DNA from: an uncultured bacterium
Lineage (GTDB): Bacteria > Bacillota > Clostridia > Oscillospirales > Acutalibacteraceae
Direction: 5' to 3'
Length of the DNA: 47,014 nt
Assembly: GCA_905215055.1 (NCBI GenBank)
Contig: CAJMOH010000020.1
Location: 1 to 47,014 of the forward strand
The notes below the pieces were generated by a model. It was given only the letters and a program-made list of their open reading frames with translations, ran no database searches and had not been told where the DNA came from. Each line of letters begins with the position of its first letter. The first letter of the stretch is position 1. This document shows positions 7,879 through 16,343 of the stretch, piece after piece. Made by a program: the position numbers and the translations under genes.

Positions 7879-8306
7879 AGTGTGTGGGAAAGCGTTTTCC
7901 CACTGGCGTTCCCCCAAAAAGGGGGCGGCCCCCGGAGAGAAAGCCTGCGCCGCTGCTTTGAAACGCAGAGGCAGACGCGAAGGCTCCTCGCGGAAGGCGG
8001 GCTGTAAGCTGAGGCATCGTTGCGGCAGAGACCGCATGTATTTTGATAGAACGGAAATAGGGGCCGGCAAAAACGGAACGTAGAGGCCGGAGCGCCTCTG
8101 GGGAGCAGGGAAGCTCCCACGGCCCGGGGGAATCAGGGCGGAATGGATGGCGCCGGGAGCAAGCTGCCCGGCGTTGGCGCTGCCGAATGCCTTTCTTGCC
8201 CCAACACCGCCCGCAGGAAGCTCCCCCAAGGGCAAGCCAGCCCTCTTTCACGAAAGCAAAAGAAGATGTAATCACACCACACATTTCGCGTTAGGAGGAA
8301 CATTGC
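7879..8306 (+). other. Long structured 5' leader of the RNase J operon
   Basis: About 428 nt are transcribed before the first gene. They hold no credible reading frame but many stable hairpins: GTGGGAAA/TTTCCCAC (7884-7903), CCCCC/GGGGG (7911-7925), GGGAGC/GCTCCC (8101-8118) and CGCCGGG/CCCGGCG (8151-8173). A clean ribosome site, AGGAGG at 8293-8298, ends it. I do not recognise RNase P RNA, tmRNA, SRP RNA, 6S RNA or a known riboswitch class here. A T-rich tail is weak, so an independent small RNA is less likely than a cis-regulatory leader. Feedback by RNase J on its own leader is a hypothesis. Confidence 0.55.
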
Positions 8307-10388
8307 GTGGCAGAGAACGGTAACAGTAAAGAGAAAAAGAACGCACGGACGCGGCGCGCCCCCACTGGGGAAAAGAACAGCCGCCAGCAGGACCAGGTCC
8401 TGACAGGGGCGGAGAACCCGCCCAGAGTCGGAAAGATCGCCGGCCCCAAAAAGGAGGCCCAGGCCGGGCAGCGGGGAAGGAAGCGGGCGGATTCCAAAAA
8501 GGCAGAGGCAAAGCAGCCCGCCGCCAAAAAGAGCGGAGGAAAGGCGGGAGAGACCGCCGGCAAGAAAAAGGCGGAAACCAGCCGGAGGTCCTCCGCCAAA
8601 AGCGGACGCAAGGCCCAAAAGCCCGCCATCAGCCAGACGGCGGCCCAGGTGGAGGCCCTTCGCGCCCAGCAGGAGGCTCTGGAGAAGCGCACCGCCCGAA
8701 AGGGCCGGAGCGCCCGGGGCAAAAAATCCCAAAAGCCGCCCATCAAGGTCTATTTCCTGGGGGGCTTAAACGAGATCGGCAAAAACTTCACCCTGTACGA
8801 GTGTCAGGGGGACATGGTCATTGTGGACTGCGGCCTGTCCTTCCCGGACGACGACATGCCCGGTGTGGACAGCGTGATTCCCGATTTCACCTTTGTGGAG
8901 AAAAACTGGGACAGGATTCGGGGCGTGGTGATTACCCACGGTCACGAGGACCACATTGGCGCGGTGCCCTATCTGATGAAAAAGCTGAACGTGCCTGTTT
9001 ACGGCACGGCCCTGACCATCGGGCTGATTGAGGGCAAGCTGAAGGAGCACAACGTCAGCTCCGCCAACCTTCATGTGGCCCCGGCGGGCAGCCACATTCA
9101 GCTGGGCTGTATGGACGTGGAGCTGATCCATGTGAACCACTCCATCGCCGACGCGGTGGCCCTGGCCATTCACAGCCCGGCGGGAACTATTGTCCACACC
9201 GGAGACTTTAAAATTGACATGACCCCCGCCGAGGGCGCCATGATCGATCTGGCCCGGTTTGCCGAGCTGGGCAAGGAGGGGGTTCTGGCCCTGCTGGCGG
9301 ACTCCACCAACGCGGAGCGGCCCGGCTTCACCCCCACGGAGCGCACGGTGAACAACTCTCTGGACTCCCTGTTTTTGCGGGCCGAGGGCAAGCGGATTAT
9401 TGTGGCCACCTTCGCCTCCTCCATCAGCCGGGTGCAGATGATTATCAACTGCGCCGTGAAATACGGGAGAAAGGTGGCCCTGTCCGGGCGGAGCATGGTC
9501 AACGTGATGGGCATTGCCAGCGAGCTGGGCTATCTGAACATTCCCGACGGGGTGCTTATCGACCTGAATCTGATCAACCGCTACGAGCCGGGCCAGCTGG
9601 TGCTGATTACCACCGGCAGCCAGGGGGAGCCCATGTCTGCCCTGACCCGCATGGCCTTTTCCGACCACCGGCAGGTGGCCATCAATCCCAACGACTTTAT
9701 CATCATCTCCGCCCGGCCCATTCCCGGCAACGAAAAGACCGTGGGCACCGTGGTAGACGAGCTTTTAAAGCAGGACTGCACCGTGATCTACGAGAGCATG
9801 TACGAGGTTCACGTCTCCGGCCACGCCTGTCAGGAGGAGCTGAAGATGATGCAGGCCCTGACAAAGCCCCGGTATTTTATCCCTGTCCACGGTGAGCAGA
9901 AGCACCTGCGCAAGCACGCGGGCCTGGCCATGGACCTGGGCATGCCCCGGGAGAACATTTTCATTGGGGACATCGGCAATGTGCTGGAGCTTTCGGAGGA
10001 ACGGATGAAGCAGCTGCCGGATGTGCCTGCCGGAGACGTGCTGGTGGACGGCTTGGGCGTGGGCGACGTGGGCAGCATTGTGCTGCGGGACCGAAAGCAT
10101 CTGTCCGAGGACGGCCTGATTGTGGCGGTGTGCTCCATCGACGCCCAGAGCGGCAAGGTGGTTTCCGGGCCGGACATTGTGTCCCGTGGATTTGTGTATG
10201 TGCGGGAATCCGAGGCCCTTATGGACGAAGCCCGGGATCTGGTGTATAATACACTGGAGGAATGCGCCCGAAACCATGTGCGGGACTGGAGCGGCATGAA
10301 GCAGAGCATCAAGGATGAACTCTCCCGCTTCCTGTATCAAAAGACCCGCCGCAGCCCTATGATTTTGCCCATCATCATGGAGGTGTAA
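8307..10388 (+). CDS. rnj: Ribonuclease J with long basic N-terminal extension
   Basis: A 693-residue RNase J, a metallo-beta-lactamase/beta-CASP nuclease with endonuclease and 5'-3' exonuclease activity in mRNA decay and rRNA maturation. The metal motif is HGHEDH (H211, H213, D215, H216). In B. subtilis RNase J1 the matching residues are H74-H79, so this protein carries about 137 extra residues at its N-terminus. That extension (1-145) is low in complexity and rich in Lys, Ala, Arg and Gly, and probably disordered and RNA-binding. The GTG start at 8307 has AGGAGG eight bases upstream. The beta-CASP and C-terminal domains appear complete. It begins a co-oriented run through gdpP, rplI, dnaB, tilS, hpt and ftsH. 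Confidence 0.95.
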   Translation: MAENGNSKEKKNARTRRAPTGEKNSRQQDQVLTGAENPPRVGKIAGPKKEAQAGQRGRKRADSKKAEAKQPAAKKSGGKAGETAGKKKAETSRRSSAKSGRKAQKPAISQTAAQVEALRAQQEALEKRTARKGRSARGKKSQKPPIKVYFLGGLNEIGKNFTLYECQGDMVIVDCGLSFPDDDMPGVDSVIPDFTFVEKNWDRIRGVVITHGHEDHIGAVPYLMKKLNVPVYGTALTIGLIEGKLKEHNVSSANLHVAPAGSHIQLGCMDVELIHVNHSIADAVALAIHSPAGTIVHTGDFKIDMTPAEGAMIDLARFAELGKEGVLALLADSTNAERPGFTPTERTVNNSLDSLFLRAEGKRIIVATFASSISRVQMIINCAVKYGRKVALSGRSMVNVMGIASELGYLNIPDGVLIDLNLINRYEPGQLVLITTGSQGEPMSALTRMAFSDHRQVAINPNDFIIISARPIPGNEKTVGTVVDELLKQDCTVIYESMYEVHVSGHACQEELKMMQALTKPRYFIPVHGEQKHLRKHAGLAMDLGMPRENIFIGDIGNVLELSEERMKQLPDVPAGDVLVDGLGVGDVGSIVLRDRKHLSEDGLIVAVCSIDAQSGKVVSGPDIVSRGFVYVRESEALMDEARDLVYNTLEECARNHVRDWSGMKQSIKDELSRFLYQKTRRSPMILPIIMEV

Positions 10389-10432
10389 GGGGCGCGGGGC
10401 GCAAGTCTAGGCAGACGAGGATGTGAGACAGC

Positions 10433-12409
10433 GTGCGACGGAAAAAGGTATGGGTCGTCTCTCCCCTGTTCTATTTGATGGCGGGGGCAATGGTGTTTAT
10501 GGCCCTGATGAGCTGGCGCTACAATAAAATCCTGTTTTTGGTGGAGGGCACCGCCGCGGCGGTTTTTCTGGCGGCGGTGCTGGTGTCCGACATTTTGTAC
10601 CGGCGGAATATCTCCACCACGGTGCGCTCGGCCAAGCGGCTGCTCACCGGGGAGGAGGAGGCCGCGTTTCAGGCCTTTGCCCTGCCGGTGGCGGTGGTGG
10701 CCCCGGCGGGGGACATTGTCTGGGCCAACGAGGCCTTCATCAGCTCCCTGTGCGGCGGGAGGAACTTTTTGGGGGACAACGTGCTCAAGTATATCTACCC
10801 CAAAACCTTCCGCCAGGTAATGGGGGAGCACGGCACGCCGGTTTCCCACAACGGCCGGGAGTACACGGTGTACGGCGCCCGGGCCAAGGCGGGGTACATT
10901 CTCTATTTTGTGGACGACACCTATTTCAAGTCTATCAGCAAGGAATACCGGGAGCGCCGGCCCGTGGTGTGCCTGGCCGCCTTTGACAACCGGGAGGAGC
11001 TGGTTCGGGACAGCTTTGGCGGGGACGATTCCCGCATTACCGGCGAGGTGGACGGCGTGATGCGCCGCTGGGTCATTGACGAGATGAACGGTTTTATCCG
11101 CCGCCTGGACAACAGCCGCTATCTGTTTGTGGTGGACGATGCCCACATTGAGATGGCCAAACAAAGGCGGTTTCATGTGCTGGACGAGGTGCGGGCCATC
11201 AAAAGCGCCCGCAACAACATGAGCGCCACCATCTCCATCGGCGTGGGCCGGGGCGCCAAGGACATTGCCGAAAGCGAGCGCTGGGCCCGCCAGGCGCTGG
11301 ATATGGCCCTGGGCCGGGGCGGCGATCAGGTGGCCGTCAAGCAGGAGGGGGACACCTACGAATTCTTCGGCGGTCTTTCCAAGGGCGTGGAGAAGCGGGA
11401 CAAGGTCCGCACCCGGGTCATCGCCGCCACCTTGTCCGACCATGTGAAGGCCAGCGACCAGGTGTTTGTCATGGGCCACAAAAACTCCGACCTGGACAGC
11501 GTGGGCAGCGCCGTAGGCATGTGGGCGGCCATCCACAAGGGCCTGGAAAAGCAGGTTCACATTGTGCTCAGCCGCAACCAGACCCTGGCCGGTCCCCTGG
11601 TGGAGATGACCGAAAAGGCCTATCCCGGGGAGCAGCTGTTTCTCAGCCCCATGGAGGCCCTGCAGTCCGCCACGGACCGCTCTCTGCTGATTGTGGTGGA
11701 CACCCATTCCGTCAACTTTGTGGAGAGCCGGGAGCTTTTGGAGCGGGTGCCGCGGGTGGTTGTCATTGACCACCACCGGATGATGGTGACCCACATCAAA
11801 AACGCCCTGATCTTTTACCACGAGCCCTACGCCAGCTCCGCCTCGGAAATGGTGACAGAGCTGGCACAATACATTAAGGCCTCCTCCATCGACGGGGCCG
11901 ACGCCCAGGCGCTGTTGGCCGGGATTATGCTGGACACCAAAAATTTTGTGCTGAAAACCGGCGTCCGCACCTTTGAGGCCTCCGCCTTCCTGCGGCGGCG
12001 GGGAGCAGACACCGTGGCGGTGAAAAAGCTGTTTTCCGACTCTCTGGAGACCTACAAACAAAAGGCCCAGCTGGTGTCTGGAGCGGAGATTTACCGGGGC
12101 TGCGCCATTGCCACCTCCAACTGGGACCACGGGGACCTGCGGGTGGCCGCGGCCCAGGCCGCCGACGAGCTGCTGTCCATCATGGGCGTGCGGGCCTCCT
12201 TTGTGCTGTACCGTTCCGGCGGGGATGTGAACATGTCCGCCCGCAGCCTGGGAGACGTGAACGTGCAGGTAATTTTGGAGGAGTTTGGCGGGGGCGGCCA
12301 CTTCACCATGGCCGGCGCCCAGATTAAAAACGCCACCGTGGCGGATGTGCGCCGGTCTCTGATTCGGGAGCTGGACGACAAGCTGGAAAACGCCTCTGTG
12401 CAGAATTGA
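10433..12409 (+). CDS. gdpP: Cyclic-di-AMP phosphodiesterase GdpP
   Basis: A 658-residue membrane-bound GdpP/YybT protein that hydrolyses c-di-AMP to pApA. Order of domains: two membrane segments (about 8-50), a PAS-like domain, a degenerate GGDEF domain (about 150-310), then DHH and DHHA1 domains. Catalytic motifs include H349, D353 and D355 (GHKNSDLDS), D446-H447-H448 and a C-terminal GGGGHFTMAGA. Length equals that of characterised homologues. The GTG start follows a GACGAGGA stretch, a weaker ribosome site than its neighbours have. The gdpP-rplI-dnaB order is conserved in Firmicutes. It sits 44 bp behind RNase J and is probably co-transcribed. Confidence 0.95.
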   Translation: MRRKKVWVVSPLFYLMAGAMVFMALMSWRYNKILFLVEGTAAAVFLAAVLVSDILYRRNISTTVRSAKRLLTGEEEAAFQAFALPVAVVAPAGDIVWANEAFISSLCGGRNFLGDNVLKYIYPKTFRQVMGEHGTPVSHNGREYTVYGARAKAGYILYFVDDTYFKSISKEYRERRPVVCLAAFDNREELVRDSFGGDDSRITGEVDGVMRRWVIDEMNGFIRRLDNSRYLFVVDDAHIEMAKQRRFHVLDEVRAIKSARNNMSATISIGVGRGAKDIAESERWARQALDMALGRGGDQVAVKQEGDTYEFFGGLSKGVEKRDKVRTRVIAATLSDHVKASDQVFVMGHKNSDLDSVGSAVGMWAAIHKGLEKQVHIVLSRNQTLAGPLVEMTEKAYPGEQLFLSPMEALQSATDRSLLIVVDTHSVNFVESRELLERVPRVVVIDHHRMMVTHIKNALIFYHEPYASSASEMVTELAQYIKASSIDGADAQALLAGIMLDTKNFVLKTGVRTFEASAFLRRRGADTVAVKKLFSDSLETYKQKAQLVSGAEIYRGCAIATSNWDHGDLRVAAAQAADELLSIMGVRASFVLYRSGGDVNMSARSLGDVNVQVILEEFGGGGHFTMAGAQIKNATVADVRRSLIRELDDKLENASVQN

Positions 12410-12460
12410 GAAATACTGGCGGCGGGAGGCTTCCGCCGCTTTGCGAAAGGAAGGTTTGCC

Positions 12461-12910
12461 ATGAAAGTGGTACTGTTGCAAGATGTGAAATCCATCGGGA
12501 AAAAGGGGGAGCTGGTAAACGTCTCCGACGGCTATGCCCGCAACTTCCTGCTGCCCCGCAAGCTGGCCAAGGAGGCCAACGCCCAGGCCATGAACGAGCT
12601 GAAAAACGCCGAGGCCGCCCGGGAGTATAAGATCAAAACCGAGACGGAAAACGCCCAGAAAAGCGCCAATGCCCTTTCCGGCAAGACCCTGAAGATTTAC
12701 GCCAAGCCCGGCCAGGGTGGGAAGATCTTCGGCTCGGTAACGGCCAAGGAGATCGCCGAGGAGATCAAGCGCCAGTTCGGCGTGGAGGTGGACAAGCGCA
12801 AGGTGGTGCTGCCCATGGACATCAAGGCCTTTGGCACCTACAACTTCGAGGTGAAGTTCTACGCTGGCATTACCGCCGCCATGAGCGTGGCTGTCTGCGA
12901 GAAAAACTGA
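12461..12910 (+). CDS. rplI: Ribosomal protein bL9
   Basis: A 149-residue large-subunit protein L9, which binds 23S rRNA near the L1 stalk. The N-terminal RNA-binding domain signature (KVVLLQDVKSIGKKGE, then NVSDGYARNFLLPR) is textbook. A connecting helix and the C-terminal domain (about 80-149) follow. It starts with ATG after GAAAGGAAGG. It lies between gdpP and dnaB, the common Firmicutes order. Confidence 0.97.
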   Translation: MKVVLLQDVKSIGKKGELVNVSDGYARNFLLPRKLAKEANAQAMNELKNAEAAREYKIKTETENAQKSANALSGKTLKIYAKPGQGGKIFGSVTAKEIAEEIKRQFGVEVDKRKVVLPMDIKAFGTYNFEVKFYAGITAAMSVAVCEKN

Positions 12911-12922
12911 CAAACCCAGGGC

Positions 12923-12954
12923 AAGGGACTGCCGCGCAGCGCGGTGGTCCCCTT
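12923..12954 (+). other. Intergenic hairpin between rplI and dnaB
   Basis: Arms AAGGGACTGCCGCG (12923-12936) and CGCGGTGGTCCCCTT (12940-12954) pair with two G-T wobbles around a CAG loop. The following bases (CCCTGTTTGATG) are only slightly T-rich, so it is a poor terminator. It could be an attenuator, a processing site or a 3'-end stabiliser of rplI. Confidence 0.45.
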
Positions 12955-12985
12955 CCCTGTTTGATGCGGAAAGGAGGCGCTGGCC

Positions 12986-14371
12986 ATGGATTACGAGCCG
13001 AACGGCGTGCTGAATACCCAGGCGGACCCGGGAGCGGCCATGCCCTTCAGCCTGGAGGCGGAGCAGTCGGTGCTGGGCGCCATTTTGCTGGAGCCCTCCT
13101 GCCTGTCCACCGTGGTGGACATCCTGCCCCGGCCGGAGTATTTCTACGCGGTGAACAACCGGCTGATTTACGGGGCCATGGTGGAGATGTTCGCCCTGGG
13201 CCAGCCGGTGGACTTTGTCACTGTGCTGGAGCGCTTGAAGGAGGAAAAGGACTTTGACGAGGCCACCGGCAAGGTGTACCTGACCCAGCTGGCCCAGCTG
13301 GTGCCGGCCATCTCCCATGTGGAGAGCTATGCCGTCATTGTCCGGGACAAGTACGAGCTGCGCACCCTGATCCGGGCCGCCCGAAGCATTTTGGAGGACG
13401 CCAGCGCCGGGGAGGGAGAGACCTCTCTCCTGCTGGACTCCGCCGAGCAGCGGATCTACGATATCCGCCGGGGGAAAAGCGATCTGGGCCTGCAGCCTCT
13501 GCGGGAGGTCCTGCTGGAGACCTTTGACCGGCTGGACAAGCTCAATTCCGAGGACAAGGATAAGTACAAGGGCCTTCCCACGGGAATTAAGGAGCTGGAC
13601 AACACCATCACCGGCTTAAACCGCTCGGACCTGATTGTGCTGGCGGCTCGCCCCGGCGTGGGAAAAACCAGCCTGGCCCTGAATATTGCTCGGCATGTGG
13701 CGGTGACCGCCAAAAGGCGGGTGGCCTTTTTCTCTCTGGAAATGGGCCGGGAGCAGCTGGCCTCCCGCCTGCTGTCCACCGAGGCCCTGGTGGAAGGCAC
13801 CAAGCTGCGCTCCGGCGATTTGAGCAGCACCGAGTGGACCCGGCTGATCGAGGCGGGGGACATTCTCCGCCGGGCGGATATTTACATTGACGACACCTCC
13901 ACCCTGACGGTGCTGGAGATGAAGGGCAAGCTCCGCCGCCTGGACCATGTGGACCTGGTGGTTGTGGACTATTTGCAGCTGATGAACGGCACCAGGAAAA
14001 GCGACAACCGCGTCAACGAGATTTCCGAGATCACCCGAAACCTGAAGGTGCTGGCCAAGGAGCTGAACGTGCCGGTGATCGCCCTGTCCCAGCTGCGCCG
14101 TCCCACCGAGCGCACCAAGGACCACCGGCCCGGCCTGTCGGAGCTGCGGGATTCCGGCTCTATCGAGCAGGACGCGGACATTGTCATCTTTCTTCACCGG
14201 GAGGCCTACAACGCCACCAGCGAGGGCGGACAGGTCACCGAGGACATGGACCAGAATGCCGCGGAGATCATTGTGGCCAAGAACCGCCACGGCGAGACAA
14301 AGCCCATTCCCGTCCACTGGCAGGGCGAGTTCATGCGCTACACCTCCCGAGAGGTCATTCGCAATGAGTGA
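12986..14371 (+). CDS. dnaB: Replicative DNA helicase DnaB
   Basis: A 461-residue hexameric helicase that unwinds DNA at the replication fork (DnaC in B. subtilis naming). The N-terminal primase-interacting domain (PFSLEAEQSVLGA near residues 20-32) is followed by the RecA-like domain. Walker A ARPGVGKTS has lysine 227, Walker B is LVVVDYLQLM, and the DnaB-specific block is SQLRRPTERT. ATG 12986 follows AAAGGAGG. The 3' end overlaps tilS by 8 bp. Inteins, common in dnaB, are absent. Confidence 0.97.
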   Translation: MDYEPNGVLNTQADPGAAMPFSLEAEQSVLGAILLEPSCLSTVVDILPRPEYFYAVNNRLIYGAMVEMFALGQPVDFVTVLERLKEEKDFDEATGKVYLTQLAQLVPAISHVESYAVIVRDKYELRTLIRAARSILEDASAGEGETSLLLDSAEQRIYDIRRGKSDLGLQPLREVLLETFDRLDKLNSEDKDKYKGLPTGIKELDNTITGLNRSDLIVLAARPGVGKTSLALNIARHVAVTAKRRVAFFSLEMGREQLASRLLSTEALVEGTKLRSGDLSSTEWTRLIEAGDILRRADIYIDDTSTLTVLEMKGKLRRLDHVDLVVVDYLQLMNGTRKSDNRVNEISEITRNLKVLAKELNVPVIALSQLRRPTERTKDHRPGLSELRDSGSIEQDADIVIFLHREAYNATSEGGQVTEDMDQNAAEIIVAKNRHGETKPIPVHWQGEFMRYTSREVIRNE

Positions 14372-15707
14372 GCGTCTGGCCGCCGCAGATCTGTCCGGCC
14401 TGCCGGACAGGGGCTTGGTGGTGGTGGGCTTTTCCGGTGGGGCGGACTCCACCGCCCTGTGCCACTGGCTGCTGGACCGGGTGGACCCCCGGCGGCTGGT
14501 GCTGGCCCATGTGAACCACCAGCTGCGGGGGAAGGAATCCCAGCGGGACGAAGCCGCTGCCCAAGCCTTTGCCGAGAGCCGGGGCCTGCGCTTTGCCCTG
14601 CTGCGGGAGGATGTGGCGGCTCTTGCCCGGCGGGAGGGCCTGGGGCTGGAGGAATGCGGCCGGCAGGTCCGCTACCGGTTTTTTCACAGCCTGGCCCCGG
14701 GGGAGGAGGACCGGATTCTCACCGCCCACCACGCCGGGGACAACGCCGAAACCGTGCTGCTGCACCTGTGCCGGGGAGCTTCCCTGCCAGGGCTGCTGGG
14801 CATTCCTCCCCGGCGGGGAAAGGTGCTGCGGCCCTTTTTGCGGGTGTCCCGCCGGGAGATTGAGGCCTATTGCCGGGAAAACGGGCTGGCCTATGTGACG
14901 GACAGTTCCAACCTTTCGGGGGAGTATGCCCGCAACCGGCTGCGGCTGGAGGTGCTTCCGGTGCTGGAGGAGTTGAACCCCGGCTTTCTTCAGGCGGTGT
15001 CCCGCATGGTGGAGACTCTCCGCCAGGACCAGGATTTCCTGGAGGCCCAGGCCCGCGATCTGCTGGAGCAGGTCCGCCTTCCCTGGGGCCTGGACGGAAA
15101 CAGACTGGCCGCCAGCCACCCGTCTCTGCGGAGCCGGGCCTTGGAGCTGTACTGGGAGGAGCGGGAGCCAGGCTCTTTGGAAAAGCGTCATCTGGACGCC
15201 TTGGCCCGCTGCATCAGCCGGGGCGGGGAGGCGGATCTTCCCGGCGGCGTGCGCGCCCAATGCTCCCAAGGGGTGTTTTCTCTGGAAAAGCCGGAGAGGC
15301 CCCGGCCTTTTTCCGTGGAGGCCGGTCTGGGAGAAACGGTTCTTCCCTGCGGCAAGGTCCTGGTTTTGCGGGAAAAAGAGGCGCGAACCGGGGAGGAGAC
15401 GCCAAAAATTCACAATTTGTTGTTTAAAAACGCTTTGGACTATGATATAATTACAGGCAATTTGAAGGCCCGTTCCCGGCGGGAGGGAGACCGGTTTTCC
15501 CCGGCGGGACGGCGGATCACCAAAAGCCTGAAGGGACTGTTCCAGGAAAACCGGATCCCTCTGGCCCAGCGGGACCGAACCGTGCTGCTGGAATGGGAGG
15601 GCAGGCTGGTTTTCTGCGAGGGAGTAGGCCCGGCAGAGGGCTTTCAGCCCACAGAGCGCACCAGGCGCCTGCTGGTGGTGGAGATCCGAGAGGGGAAAAA
15701 GGCTTGA
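14364..15707 (+). CDS. tilS: tRNA(Ile)-lysidine synthase TilS
   Basis: A 447-residue enzyme that uses ATP and lysine to convert cytidine 34 of the CAU-anticodon tRNA-Ile to lysidine, so that it reads AUA. The PP-loop motif SGGADST is at 24-30. RYRFF, TAHHAGDNAET and NRLRLEVLP blocks are typical, and the C-terminal domain ends in RREGDRFSPAGR. ATG 14364 lies inside the dnaB end (8-bp overlap), which favours coupling; an in-frame extension upstream into dnaB is rejected. The tilS-hpt-ftsH order is classic for Firmicutes. Confidence 0.95.
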   Translation: MSERLAAADLSGLPDRGLVVVGFSGGADSTALCHWLLDRVDPRRLVLAHVNHQLRGKESQRDEAAAQAFAESRGLRFALLREDVAALARREGLGLEECGRQVRYRFFHSLAPGEEDRILTAHHAGDNAETVLLHLCRGASLPGLLGIPPRRGKVLRPFLRVSRREIEAYCRENGLAYVTDSSNLSGEYARNRLRLEVLPVLEELNPGFLQAVSRMVETLRQDQDFLEAQARDLLEQVRLPWGLDGNRLAASHPSLRSRALELYWEEREPGSLEKRHLDALARCISRGGEADLPGGVRAQCSQGVFSLEKPERPRPFSVEAGLGETVLPCGKVLVLREKEARTGEETPKIHNLLFKNALDYDIITGNLKARSRREGDRFSPAGRRITKSLKGLFQENRIPLAQRDRTVLLEWEGRLVFCEGVGPAEGFQPTERTRRLLVVEIREGKKA

Positions 15708-15734
15708 GGAATTGTTGGGAAAGGGACGAGGAAT

Positions 15735-16292
15735 ATGGGCGACCGTCAAATGGACATGCGGCAGGACATTGAAAGCGTACTGTTTACGGAGGAGCAAATC
15801 AGTCAGATCGTCGCGCGGATTGGAGCGGAGATTTCCCGGGACTATGCCGGAAAAAACCTGCTGCTGGTCAGCGTGCTGAAGGGCTCGGTGGTGTTTATGG
15901 CCGACCTGATGCGGGCCGTTACCATTCCCGCCCGCATTGACTTTATGGCCACCTCCAGCTACGGCTCGGGGGTAAAGACCTCTGGCGTGGTGAAGATTGT
16001 GAAGGACTTGGACCTGGAGCTGAAGGGCTTTGACATTGTCATTGTGGAGGACATTCTGGACAGCGGAAAAACCCTTCACTATCTGATGGAGCTGCTTCAG
16101 GCCAGAGGCCCCAGAAGCATTCGCATCTGCACCCTGTTTGACAAGCCGGAGCGCCGGGAGGTGGAGGTGCGCCCCGCCTATGTGGGCGCCCAGATCCCAG
16201 ACGCCTTTATTGTGGGCTATGGGCTGGATTACGACGAAAGGTACCGCAATCTTCCCTTTGTGGGGGTGCTAAAGCCCTCGGTGTATGAATAA
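15735..16292 (+). CDS. hpt: Hypoxanthine phosphoribosyltransferase
   Basis: A 185-residue type I PRTase that salvages hypoxanthine (and usually guanine) to IMP/GMP using PRPP. The PRPP-binding motif VIVEDILDSGKT, the flexible-loop SYGSG and the base-binding C-terminal DEYRNLP-type segment (DERYRNLPFVG) are present. ATG 15735 follows GACGAGGA; a second ATG at 15750 is possible and would shorten the product by five residues. It sits between tilS and ftsH, as in B. subtilis. Confidence 0.95.
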   Translation: MGDRQMDMRQDIESVLFTEEQISQIVARIGAEISRDYAGKNLLLVSVLKGSVVFMADLMRAVTIPARIDFMATSSYGSGVKTSGVVKIVKDLDLELKGFDIVIVEDILDSGKTLHYLMELLQARGPRSIRICTLFDKPERREVEVRPAYVGAQIPDAFIVGYGLDYDERYRNLPFVGVLKPSVYE

Positions 16293-16343
16293 ACGGGAGA
16301 AAAGCGGAAAAAAGTTTACCATAAAGCTTAGGAGGACAAATTC

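Noticed and set aside
7696..8284. Overlapping minus-strand open frames in the RNase J leader
   Set aside because: They oppose a strong promoter, overlap each other in several frames and lack ribosome sites.
7879..8306. RNase P RNA, tmRNA, SRP RNA or 6S RNA
   Set aside because: Conserved cores (for example GAGGAAAGTCC of RNase P, or the tRNA-like end of tmRNA) are not present.
10337..13318. A 993-codon open frame on the minus strand across gdpP, rplI and dnaB
   Set aside because: It is antisense to three well-recognised genes and has a His/Gly/Val/Leu-rich composition typical of mirror frames in GC-rich DNA, with no domain and no ribosome site. The same applies to the long minus frames at 797-2779, 16269-18344, 35300-36781 and 44800-46392.
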